Below are positions 23,701 to 33,993 of a DNA stretch of 64,000 nucleotides, piece after piece. The notes below the pieces were generated by a model, which worked only from the letters and a program-made list of their open reading frames with translations, was not told the origin of the DNA and did no database searches. Source of the stretch: Symsagittifera roscoffensis (taxonomy: Eukaryota; Xenacoelomorpha; Acoela; Convolutidae); NCBI RefSeq assembly GCF_963678635.1, contig NC_087069.1, forward strand, positions 3,424,166 through 3,488,165, read 5' to 3'. A program made the translations under genes and the position numbers. Position 1 is the stretch's first letter, and every line of letters starts with the position of its first letter.

Positions 23701-24640
23701 AAGACCTTTTTATAATTTTCTCTAACAACAAAATAATTTTGAATGGCCGACAGAACACCAAAAACAATTCAAAGAAAAAAAAACAATTCTCACTTAACAA
23801 GCATCAAATACGATCCCAGATTCAGACCAACGAAATTATGCTTTGCGCGACGCCTCGAATTTTGGAATGGGCGCAGCCTTATTACCTTTACACAAAGTCA
23901 CAAACAAAATGCATCTTGTCTCAGCAGATTCAAGATTGTTTACACAAGCCGATTTCAGACACTTCAAACTTATGAGAGATTGTACACCTATAATATATAC
24001 TCTCACAGAATATGACTTTATAAGACTTGGATGAAAACATCCGAAAAATCTATTTACAGATCATAAATTTATAATTATCCTATTTACACAAAACTCCAAT
24101 CCAAACCATAGAGTTGATCAATTTCAAGTAATTCTTATGAAATTCTCAATCTTACATAAGGTCTCGACTGCACAAAAGATCTTGCCTTACCAGATACACT
24201 CAGTCGAAACAGACCACCTGAATTGATAAAAAAGAAAAACGACAGTAAAAATACCTCAAAAGATAAAGTTTTTCCTTGCAAAATACGAAACATCACTACG
24301 ATTAGAATGTAAATATGCAGTAAAAACCGACTTTGATAAAGCACAAATAAGTATTTTACAACTTTTTTCATTATATCCAGATTGCCAAAATAACCATTAC
24401 GAAGTAGATTTATGAGGAAACTCTACAATTAAACCGATACCATATTCATCATGGGTTAAAAACAAAACACAATAAAAACCAGTTAAACAAAAAATGTAAA
24501 GGACAGATCTATTCGCCTTAGCAGAAAAAAAAACTTAACTGATAATAGAAGTTTATCAAGACCCCCAGATTAGGACTCAAAATACACAACAAATCAAGTT
24601 TTTAATCTACTTGAAACTCTTGAATAATATAACTCTCTCT
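23701..24640 (+). pseudogene. pol: RNase H and RT-integrase linker, decayed
   Basis: YALRDASNFGMGAALLP (23838-23888) holds the first RNase H aspartate. Downstream SADSRLFTQADFRHFKLMRDC and TEYDFI continue the domain, and FTDHKFIIILFT (about 24055) contains a later Asp. NHRVDQFQ and ALPDT plus SRNRPPELI lie in the linker (tether) to about 24230. The sequence keeps Ty3/gypsy order with repeated stops and frame changes. The stretch 24240-24640 shows only short frames, with a possible tether leading into FLIYLKLLNN. Confidence 0.78.
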
Positions 24641-25960
24641 CAAACAAAAATTGAAAATATTTTTCTACCAGGCACAGAAAAAATGACACTAGAACTACTA
24701 CAAAAATATCGAAACCTTGACCAAGTCATTAAAAAACTTAAATCTTGCCACATGTATAAAACAAAACACGTAAAAGCACACATTACAATTCTAGGAAAAG
24801 TAACAATTCTTAGATATTTCAGAAAAATTAATAACAGATCCATAAACAAGAAAACCAATAATTTGGAATACCAAACATCTGAAATAAAATTTCCTGACTA
24901 CCCTTAAGTATGATACTCCTAGCATTTCACATTTCACACTCTTTAAATACAAAAGGACATGCAGAATCAGAAAAAAAAACATACTCAATTTTCATCCAAA
25001 ATTTCTAGTCTCCAAATGCACCAATTTGAAATAAAGTTTTATTTAATGATTGCATAATATGCCAATTAAATCAACCATACCCACATCAGAAACAAACAGC
25101 AGAAAAACAAGACCTTAAAGGACAAAATTTATGTTTCAACCACAGAATCTCATTTGATGCAAAAGGACCTATATCACCCTCCTCAGAAGGAAACTCACAT
25201 ATAATGGTTATAGTTGATGCATTTGCACATTATGTAGCACTCCGCCCTGTACCTCATTTTAAGGCTTATTATGCATATTCAACACTATACAATCACTTGA
25301 TAGCAAAATTTGGATTACCAGAAATCCTTGCTACAGATAATGGAGATAATAAATCATGAAGTCATCACAATATGCCATATTTATAACATTAAAAATAAAC
25401 CCCGAACGTCTCAAGCCCCATGGACTAATGGTTTAGTCAAAGATAAGAACCGTTCACTACATGAATACCTCAGATGTATCATAAATGGAAATGATACAGA
25501 ATATACCGAATGGTCAACAGATGTGAAGTTATACACCTTATCCTCCATTTCACAGATAATAACAACCCTAGGACTATCACCTTATGAAATTATTTTCAAA
25601 GAAAAACCACTGAAACCAATAATGTTCACAGCAAATTCGCCAAAAATTTACAAGGTGGTTGCCAACCTACTAAAGAATCAATTTGTTATAATTTAAAGTT
25701 ACGTACACACGATGCAGATCTTTTTTACCTCCTGCAAATCTTAAAATTAGCCTCTAAGACACATACGGAATGGATTCTAAATAGAGTTAAAAAACACAAG
25801 GAAACTTATCAAAAAATAGCCAAAAAAATATTACAAAGACAGAATATTCAATCAAAAATCTCAACAACGACAATCATCACGACTTCGAATTGAACCACGG
25901 AAAGATTACAAAACTTTCATCGCACAGTCTAAAATAATTTTAAAAAGTTGAATTTCAAAA
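24641..25960 (+). pseudogene. pol: Integrase pseudogene with Lys in place of catalytic Glu
   Basis: The HHCC zinc finger is represented by CIIC at 25051-25062, with degraded histidines upstream. The DDE core starts at ISFDAKGPI (Asp codon 25156-25158) and IMVIVDAF; the second aspartate is in LATDNG (25336-25338), after which the frame breaks. The remainder reads in another frame (25310-25696): PRTSQAPWTNGLVK, NRSLHEYLRC, TEYTEWSTDVK and LGLSPYEIIF. The position where retroviral-type integrases carry the catalytic Glu is a Lys codon (25439-25441). A basic C-terminal tail continues to about 25900. Frameshift plus the active-site change means the enzyme is dead. This is the only pol copy in the window. 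Confidence 0.85.
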
Positions 25961-26861
25961 CTCCCTTTCCAAAAACTTATCATTTCACACAATTGAAATG
26001 CAACATATTTTTCTTTACTTTTCTAAATTGCATGTTGACACTCTTGAATAACTAATTCATTTTTAGCCACTGACAATCTCTTTAAACATCATCTCATTCT
26101 GATACCACTTCCTCAGCCGACTTTTTTCTCACGCCACACATATATGAAACTATAACTTAAAGACCTCCAGCCCAAAAATAAGCAACAACTTATATTTGAG
26201 AACTTAAATCAACAAAATCTAATTGTTATAACCCTCCCCTATCAACCACTACAAAAGTCAACAACATTGTCTCATATTACACTACAAATTTCGCTCGAAG
26301 AAAATGTTAAAGAAGCCTAAAGAAAAAATACGACATGATCATTTAGCCTAAAGTAGATATAACTCCTCTCCTGAATACCCCTAATCAACCAAAAAACAAA
26401 AACAAAACTAGGAAACTCATTTCTAGACCTTCAGACCCTCCATCGAAATTGCCTATAACCAACCCTTCTCAAAATCAATAAAGAATCCGACCACACTCAC
26501 TTTTTCACTCGAAAAAAAATTCGACGTGAGGAAACATTTCTCAAATGCTTCTCTCTCAAACAGTTCGACTCCTCAAGATATTCATTTCAAAACACTTTCT
26601 TTCTTTACAGTTTTTCTTCAACATAGTATATTTTCATCATAAACACCTTTGATATATTACTCCTCCTCCTCATAATTTCTTGCAGTTTTTTTTGGTAATT
26701 TTTCACTTTCTCTCAAAAGCCTACCTCAAAAGCCTACCTCCTCAGGTATGATATTTCAACAACTATCTAATTACAAAGACATTTATTCAACAAGAAAGAC
26801 ATCCTTCTTCTTTTAGTAATTTTTTCACTTTTCTAGGTTCCCTGATTTTGACTATATGTAA
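25961..26861 (+). other. pol-env intergenic region with splice-acceptor-like sites
   Basis: No convincing reading frame. Pyrimidine-rich tracts precede AG at TTTCTTTACAG (about 26610), TTCTTGCAG (about 26685) and TTTCACTTTTCTAG|G (AG at 26835-26836), the last 26 bp upstream of the first env-like ATG. In errantiviruses env is made from a spliced RNA, so the 26836 site is a reasonable env acceptor (inference). The block duplicated in copy B begins inside this region at 26185. Confidence 0.4.
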
Positions 26862-29534
26862 ATGTATAAAAAAGGCAATAATCACCTTTGCATTAGCAAC
26901 AAATCTCGTAATCAATATCATTGAAGAATATTATGAACAACAAAGATTTTCTTCATAAGAAAAAAATCCAAATTTTTCAAAATTGCTAATCAACAACCAA
27001 ATCAACCCCAATCATCAACACGCATTTCTTTTCAAGAAAACCCTACACAAATGAAGAAAGACACGCTTTACTTTCATTACTTTTAATACCTGTAGTTCGC
27101 CATGCACCTCTAAGCGAACCGCAAAATGAACAAACATTCAATATCTTTCTTCTCTTCAACGACACCTTAATATACCAATACACCCTAGCCAAAACTAACA
27201 TCAAAAATCTACAATAGATAGATGAATAATCCATCCAAGATGAAATAGAAGTCTTTTAACACCCAAAGTTCATTTTTATATACCCTCATCACCATCCCCA
27301 AATCCTCTGGAACTTTCCATTAACTCAATTGAAAGTACCACCCCCCACCATTACAAACGATTCCACCACAAAACACTCCAAACACACCATCGGATTACGT
27401 AGGATCAACCCCCCACAACCGAACAAATTGGTGAAAATCCCGTTAACCCCCCAACTTCAACACAACGTCTCCCACATTGGATGACACAAGCTTTCACTCA
27501 AGGTGAGCCAGATTTAGAAAATCATTCTATATATTTACATCTCATCCGATACGTCTTTGTCACTATCAGAAACTTTATCAATATATTCAAACCCTTCAAC
27601 AAAAAGTCAAACTCCAACTACAACATTTCCACTAAATTTCCCCACAAATTTAGATGGCAGATATAGAGAATTCTTAACCAACAATATACCTCCACGATTA
27701 GATTCGAATACATTCGTAACAACCCCTCCTTTCTTTTGTCAACATCTTGATTGCAACAGATTGCAGAAATCGGCATTCAACAGGTTAAAATACAGACACG
27801 ATATTGAAAAAGACTTACATGAATAGATCCTTACACGAGACAATTTAACAAATAATTTTGAAAGAACAGTAGAATTGAATAAATTAGTACATCACCATCT
27901 ACCCCTAGCTCCACCAAATGAATTAGCTCATTGTTTTTCCCTCATTTATAAAAACAGAACTAAACTATAAATACGATAGATATGCAAAAAAGACACTTGG
28001 CTACATAACATTCTATAACCCATATTCGGGACTATCCTACACATGTATGTTTTAATAATTTTTTTCAACAAACCCTCTCTCCTTTAGTTTTTTGAGAAAC
28101 AACATCCCATCAAAATCTTTCCCCTCGAACAGGATCTCAAGATTTATTAGATACACATTATGACTGTGAAGAAAATTAACAAAAAAAAACTCTACATTAA
28201 TACGCCAGGAACCAAGTGAATCAATGCGAATCAGAACCACAAGAATTATAAATAGTAGCGACACTTTATTCAGAAGCCCGAGCTACAACCCTAACAGGAT
28301 ATAAGTTCACAGCAACATTTTCACAGAAAGAAAGTACAGTTTTCCCAAATGTCATATGGAAACGAAAATAGACTTGATCAGGATTCTTACTATCAAAATA
28401 ACATAGAAGATTTTTACATCCTAACATCGACGACTGTAAAAACAAGCTTAAATGATTAAAATTAACCACAAACAAAGGCACAAATCAAAAATTGGTAAAT
28501 GTTCATGCTTTGCCAGACTCTGCACATCAAGCAGAAATTGAAAGATACCAAGGTCATATGAAATTAGATGATAAATATCCGTTCCACGGCGCACACGGAC
28601 AATTAACGTATGACCTACAGGATACAAATTGCATGCCACACAATGGAATGAATAATCCTTCAAAAAAAAGCAGACACAAAAAAAGGGTGTCACCAAAAGA
28701 TGTTTTTTGATGGAAAATTCAAAAATTACAACTAACCCGAAATTTAAAAGAGGACACAAAAATTTACCACGGAGTACGCTTACCTTGCAAAAATGACCAA
28801 GGTTATTGAGATCCCACCACAAGAACACAAGCAACCATCCTTTCGGTTCTCTCAAGACACATGTGCCACATTACAAGTTGCAAAAAATTTTGATTAAGTA
28901 AACCCTGATAAACTAAGACAAAACAGAAATCGCTATAACAATATAAATGGAATAGAAAATGTATTAACACGTTTTCAAATCTATCGCGAAACAGAACTCG
29001 CTTGTAACCATAAAACTCTATTATACAAAACGCAATATTCAGAATTTCTTGTCGAATGCGAAAACAGAAAACTAACCCAACTCCAACGTACCACAGTTCT
29101 AGTGACGAAAACTCAGACTTCTCAGTAACGTTTTTGAAAAGCACAGAAAATACTGGTAAAAACTTCGAAAAAAACTTTGAACTTGAAAGAACTTAAATTC
29201 AACAATCACTCGCACTAGCAGTATTAAAATTACTTTATGCAGGATATTTATTATCAGACAATAGATCAAATTTCATAGATAACGGAGGAAACATACTATG
29301 GTACTACACATTTACTAAAAACTTGTCACCATTATATGTTTTTGAAGATGAAAAATTGTATATAGGAATCCCTAAATTCTACAAAAATAAAACCCATTCT
29401 GTCGATACACTGTCTAGATGAACATATCTTTGGGATAGAGCCGTCCCATGTGGATATGAAAATAGCAGTAACGCTGTACAGCTAAACCCAGATGAAGACA
29501 AATACTCTCACCCCATACTCCGCGCCTCAATGAC
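26862..29534 (+). pseudogene. env: env pseudogene, unit A, C-terminal part deleted
   Basis: Follows pol in the same orientation, so it is taken as the envelope-like gene of the LTR element. The ATG at 26862 lies just after an acceptor-like site; one frame over, a hydrophobic AIITFALATNLVINII could be a signal peptide. Best-preserved pieces are 27557-27826 (PPFFCQHLDCNRLQKSAFNR), 28492-28710 (SAHQAEIERYQGH, YPFHGAHGQLTYDL) and 29210-29420 (QSLALAVL, AGYLLSDNRSNF). Many stops and shifts separate them. At 29534 the sequence jumps from CCCCATACTCCGCG into the downstream frame (CAAGTGATCAACCC); relative to copy E this removes about 1.16 kb including the transmembrane segment. Class of fusion protein not identified. 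Confidence 0.6.
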
Positions 29535-29820
29535 AAGTGATCAACCCGACCCCCTAGCCCCATCAATGAAGAACTAGAATACGAGCTTGAACGTTTCATC
29601 ACTTTACAACAACAGCTTCAAAACACTAACACATTAACAATTCATCACTTATCACAATCCGTTTCCTCCTCCAAATCCTCCAACCCAGCCTCCACAGTAG
29701 AAGAAACCAGAGAGTATTCAAACGGAAGCACCCCAATACCCATAGACTTCACCATCACCGACCACCCCGACTGGTTCCCCTTCACCCACTCCACACAAAC
29801 ACCAATGAATTTTTAAATGA
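29535..29820 (+). pseudogene. ORF3 remnant, unit A
   Basis: The 3' half of the Ser/Thr/Pro-rich frame better preserved at 51746-52207 (NEELEYELE, QLQNTNTL and SQSVSS-like text). It is fused behind the env deletion. It retains about 50 bp (…TDHPDWFPFTHS…) missing in copies C, D and E, so A/B preserve an older form of this stretch. Confidence 0.6.
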
Positions 29821-30618
29821 TAGCTTACCATTCTTCCCACAATACACTTAGTATCAGGCCACTAACAACGAGAAACGAACTTAAGTTGATGAGTATAGTC
29901 TGGTTCCCACACTATCATGGACCTCATATTACCACTTCACTAATATACTAGCACTCCCTTTATACAATAACCCAGCTGACAATGAAAAATGTCAATCTCG
30001 ACTACACGACCTAACCACAGCACTACATGAAAAACAATTCACAACCATAAAAGACAAACATTTAAAAGATTTATTGCGCAAAAAGCAAACAGATTTTCAA
30101 TTATTCACTACGATCAAGTTTTTGCACAAGATATGGAATATACAGTCATACAAGACAAAATCACTAATACCCAACTAACTGATAAATTTTTATGAAAAAA
30201 AAAATGTTTTTGTAATTAACAGCTTGAACAAAAAATTTAATAATATTATTTCTACTGCACTCCGAGACACCAAAGCTTATCATTACTTTTTCAACAAGTT
30301 TAATCACTTTTCAATAACTTTTATTTTTCTCACACCAAAAAGACGTGACTAGCACTGCTCGCATGAAATAATGTTACGCACTACGCTTACCCACACATAC
30401 ACCTATTTTAACATTTTTTAATACCACTCCATAACTAACACAACATTACGAAACCCACAACACGGATTCACTTTCATTAACTCCAAATACACCTCACCAT
30501 ACTTTCTAAACTTCACTTGCTGTCTAAAAATAACTAATTTGGGCGGCATCCTCCGAAATTATGACCACATAAGACAATTGAATTTATTCTGCCCACTAAG
30601 CAACCCCATTCTGCCCAC
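29821..30618 (+). pseudogene. Decayed coding-like stretch between ORF3 and ORF4, unit A
   Basis: Short frames with recognisable counterparts in the other units: CQSRLHDLTTALHEKQF (about 29991-30041), NTQLTDKFL (about 30170-30196), and NNIISTALRDTKAYHYFFNKF (about 30240-30302). The same text, in varying states of decay, recurs in B, C, D and E. This argues that a longer coding region lay here before decay; no family recognised. Confidence 0.4.
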
Positions 30619-30903
30619 CCAGTAATCATCTCCTACGAAAAGATACAGCCCATCGAAGTCCAAACTCTAGAATACATACACAACACTAAAAACAATCACA
30701 AGCTATATAACCTAATCCCAAATACGCCGCATGAATTCTCACTCAATAGTGAAAAGCACAACATCATCCGAGCACTCGAGCTTCTATGGCCTCTCCTTCA
30801 AACTAAATGTGTTATCCACAAGCTTGCCAAGCTCCTCACATCATCAGACACTATTCGCACTTATTTTCCAAATGGATTTGTTGTCGACGACAACCGTTTG
30901 TAA
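30619..30903 (+). CDS. ORF4: open 94-codon segment ending at a GTAAGT donor-like site
   Basis: An uninterrupted frame from PVIISYEKIQPIEVQTLE through NNHKLYNLIPNTPHEFSL, NIIRALELLWPLL, CVIHKLAKLLT and TYFPNGFVVDDNRL, ending in TAA at 30901-30903. The stop overlaps TTT|GTAAGT (30900-30905), so the last coding bases abut a consensus 5' splice site. It has no ATG of its own and probably is the C-terminal part of a longer downstream protein. The Leu-rich middle is absent from C, D and E (deletion of about 180 bp). The copy in B is the same. Product not recognised; whether anything is expressed is unknown. Confidence 0.4.
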   Translation, partial: PVIISYEKIQPIEVQTLEYIHNTKNNHKLYNLIPNTPHEFSLNSEKHNIIRALELLWPLLQTKCVIHKLAKLLTSSDTIRTYFPNGFVVDDNRL

Positions 30904-31059
30904 GTATAAATAATTATTTAAATTTAAAAATTAAAAAAAAAAAACTAACCAGTTTTTAAATGTCTCACTTTTTAATTAAGTGCTCAAATCTAATTTAACA
31001 ATCGCAGTATGTAATTGAAGCAGTAAATTTTTCTTTTCAAAGCAGTAATTTCATAAATT

Positions 31060-31272
31060 TTAATTTCCATAGCAGTAAACTATATTGCTATGTAGTAAAT
31101 TCATAAAGTTGCAAATAAATTGAAGAAATTTGAACTTGTTAGAAGACGCTTCGTTTATAAATTTGAATTCTCCACTCGCCCATAAATCACACACCCTTTT
31201 CACAACCGCACAGCTCGCCCACAAAGAATTGTTTAAATAATTAACATCAATTTTAACCTTCACTGATAACAA
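31060..31272 (-). CDS. Minus-strand ORF m1, unit A (71 codons, doubtful)
   Basis: Minus-strand frame with SVKVKIDVNYLNNSLWASC and CDLWASGEFKFINEASSNKF. The same frame stays open in all five units (up to 96 codons in C, D and E), with amino-acid substitutions between them. Not recognised. Recent duplication alone could keep it open, so coding status is weak. Confidence 0.25.
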   Translation of the reverse strand: MLSVKVKIDVNYLNNSLWASCAVVKRVCDLWASGEFKFINEASSNKFKFLQFICNFMNLLHSNIVYCYGN

Positions 31273-31644
31273 CTCTAACTTGTTTTCAAACTTTCTTTTG
31301 ACCCGGTTGGAAGGAAATTATTAAGTAAATTAAGCTAACCAACGCAGCTTAAAAACGCCACAAAACCACAAACTAATATCTTGACCGAGAAAAAAAATCT
31401 CACAGTACCCAAACCGGCCTAAACACAAATTGAAATTGGATAAAATCATCTTTTGGAAGCCATTTTCAAGTTTAAAAAAAACCAAATAAAACACAAAAAA
31501 GTCGAAAGACAAAACCAAAACAAATGATTGTGATGTTGAGAAAAGGTCACTACCAAAACAAAAATGAGAAAAAAACGTAATGAAAATAGAACAAAAGGTT
31601 GAACATAAAAAAGACTCTGCACAAAGAGACGATAAATAATAGCC

Positions 31645-31730
31645 CATTCCTGGCCTCACCAACCAGAGCGACGTCCTGAGCATGGTCTATAGCTGGCCTA
31701 ACCCATCGCGCCATTACCACGTTTTGTGAC
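31645..31730 (-). repeat. tRNA-like (SINE head-like) segment, unit A
   Basis: Read on the minus strand, TGGCGCGATGGG resembles a pol III A box and GGTTGGTGAGGCC, about 49 bp on, a degraded B box. It could equally be a coding scrap: one frame reads ARWVRPA and ALVGEARNG. Low certainty. Confidence 0.3.
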
Positions 31731-32392
31731 CCACACTCTAACTTTGACGAGAGTTGCTCTAGGGTGAGTGACTTTTTAAAATAACCAAACTAAAATTAAA
31801 ACGCTTTTGCGACAATATTTATTATTCAATCATAACCAAAAACAAAACTTAACCAACAAGATGTTAACATATGAAAGCAATTTGTAAATATTTCTTATAG
31901 CCTAAGCAACGAGCAGCAAAGGAGATGACAACCCGACTACATTCCAATCTGGAATTGCAAATCTATTTGGTTTGCTGCCGAAGTCACTACCCTTAAGGGT
32001 TTTTAGGTATGGACTCAACATCGCAGCAAAGGAAACCCATTGGACCAGACCATTGGCCATCTCAATGTTGATCTCACGTACCGATCCTAGTCACTTGGCA
32101 CTTCACGCGGAAAAGTCAAACTTTCTCCTGCACGTACTCTCGGTCTAAACTTAATGAAATCGATATATCATAGCATCGATCAGAAGTCTTTACACAAACA
32201 CCCAAAACTACCCACGATCAACGAGACCCATCATAAAACACGAACAAAACAGCCTTCTTCCATCTACACAAACAACTACATCTCTCCTCTCTCCAAGAAG
32301 TCACTGCTCAAAACTTCAAAATAAAACTACATCACCCGTCCGCCACTATAAAAATCAATTATAAACTAAAAATTCCCTGGAACCCGGATGGG

Positions 32393-32739
32393 TGGAGCCA
32401 GTTCTAAACAAGTATTTAAAAACCAATTAAATTTTTGATCAAATCGTCTCTATAACATATTACTAACTAACCAATCATATTCCATCTCTGACATTGACAC
32501 TTATTGATAAGTGCTGAAAATACTTGTAGTTTCAGCACCAGAACATTTTGAATAAATCTTAGTATACAGTTGTTCTCCTTCTGGATAAACTCCAAGAACT
32601 AACTCGCGAAGATCTATTGAGACTAGGAGATATAAAAGGTTGCACGAATCTATCCGGCCGAAAATAAGACAGCGATACGAGAAGGCGATGTATCTTATCT
32701 GAAATTACTCTATGAGTACAGGCCAAAGGTCATAACTCA
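32393..32739 (+). mobile_element. 3' LTR, 347-bp form, first copy in unit A
   Basis: TGGAGCCAGTTCTAAAC...CATAACTCA, preceded by CCCGGATGGG and followed by GAAGAACAAAATGAG. It is the same element as the LTR at 16166 but lacks about 29-45 bp just before TTGCACGAATC, which places TATAAAAGG at 32631-32639. The purine-rich GGATGGG before it is a weak polypurine-tract candidate. Confidence 0.82.
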
Positions 32740-32982
32740 GAAGAACAAAATGAGTGTCCTTGTTGCGGAATCTCCCTAACATTTCCCAAAAAGCACAGTT
32801 TGGTCTCGTAATGGACCGCCATGAGAAAGGCTACTCGTAGTCCCAAAAAACATTAGCGAAACTTTCGGACCATCGAAAAAATTGTCATCACAATAACACT
32901 AAGCTAAAAAAAGTGCAAAGAAAGTTTCAGTCAGTTTTAAAATATCAGTCGTCATTTTATTATAACTGTTACTAAAGGTTTA
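32740..32982 (+). mobile_element. LINE fragment, right flank of the 3' LTR (first copy)
   Basis: GAAGAACAAAATGAGTGTCC continues the LINE text interrupted at 16165. One frame gives EEQNECPCCGI, matching KEEQRECPCCGIRL of the LINE copy at 34674-35048. Together with the left flank at 16038-16165 this defines the insertion site and a 4-bp duplication GAAG. Confidence 0.75.
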
Positions 32983-33646
32983 ACCCACACTCTAACTTTG
33001 ACGAGAGTTGCTCTAGGGTGAGTGACTTTTTAAAATAACCAAACTAAAATTAAAACGCTTTTGCGACAATATTTATTATTCAATCATAACCAAAAACAAA
33101 ACTTAACCAACAAGATGTTAACATATGAAAGCAATTTGTAAATATTTCTTATAGCCTAAGCAACGAGCAGCAAAGGAGATGACAACCCGACTACATTCCA
33201 ATCTGGAATTGCAAATCTATTTGGTTTGCTGCCGAAGTCACTACCCTTAAGGGTTTTTAGGTATGGACTCAACATCGCAGCAAAGGAAACCCATTGGACC
33301 AGACCATTGGCCATCTCAATGTTGATCTCACGTACCGATCCTAGTCACTTGGCACTTCACGCGGAAAAGTCAAACTTTCTCCTGCACGTACTCTCGGTCT
33401 AAACTTAATGAAATCGATATATCATAGCATCGATCAGAAGTCTTTACACAAACACCCAAAACTACCCACGATCAACGAGACCCATCATAAAACACGAACA
33501 AAACAGCCTTCTTCCATCTACACAAACAACTACATCTCTCCTCTCTCCAAGAAGTCACTGCTCAAAACTTCAAAATAAAACTACATCACCCGTCCGCCAC
33601 TATAAAAATCAATTATAAACTAAAAATTCCCTGGAACCCGGATGGG

Positions 33647-33993
33647 TGGAGCCAGTTCTAAACAAGTATTTAAAAACCAATTAAATTTTTGATCAAATCG
33701 TCTCTATAACATATTACTAACTAACCAATCATATTCCATCTCTGACATTGACACTTATTGATAAGTGCTGAAAATACTTGTAGTTTCAGCACCAGAACAT
33801 TTTGAATAAATCTTAGTATACAGTTGTTCTCCTTCTGGATAAACTCCAAGAACTAACTCGCGAAGATCTATTGAGACTAGGAGATATAAAAGGTTGCACG
33901 AATCTATCCGGCCGAAAATAAGACAGCGATACGAGAAGGCGGTGTATCTTATCTGAAATTACTCTATGAGTACAGGCCAAAGGTCATAACTCA
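33647..33993 (+). mobile_element. 3' LTR, 347-bp form, duplicated copy in unit A
   Basis: A copy of 32393-32739 made by the 1254-bp tandem duplication. Its TATAAAAGG box is at 33885-33893. The following LINE flank (33994-34236) continues here into unduplicated LINE sequence. Confidence 0.85.

Larger units (their letters stand above)
26185..32739 (+). repeat. Segmental duplication copy A (env-3' region-LTR)
   Basis: This interval is repeated at 36897-43446 with an offset of 10707-10712 bp and only about 1-2 percent differences by eye, including shared frameshifts, stops and the large env deletion. The copy was therefore made after the element had decayed. The junction upstream of copy B joins TTTCTCTTCTCAT of an env fragment to CGACAACTTATATTTGAG. 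Confidence 0.92.

Noticed and set aside
28448-28855. 135-codon minus-strand frame, duplicated at 39155-39562
   Set aside because: It lies antisense to the env remnant; the plus strand carries the recognisable env text. Its length comes from an AT-poor stretch, and the copy is explained by the A/B duplication.
31330-31683. 117-codon hydrophobic minus-strand frame (copy at 42037-42390)
   Set aside because: Phe/Leu/Ser-rich from A-rich plus-strand runs; not kept in the same form in unit E and deleted in C/D. No motif.
31645-31730. Functional tRNA gene
   Set aside because: No cloverleaf could be drawn, the A and B boxes both deviate, and it is embedded in a repeated element. Kept only as a SINE-like candidate.
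32393-33993. Short LTR element bounded by two LTRs 1254 bp apart
   Set aside because: The region between the LTRs is LINE flank plus the block that precedes the LTR, that is, a tandem duplication of the LTR neighbourhood and not an internal domain.
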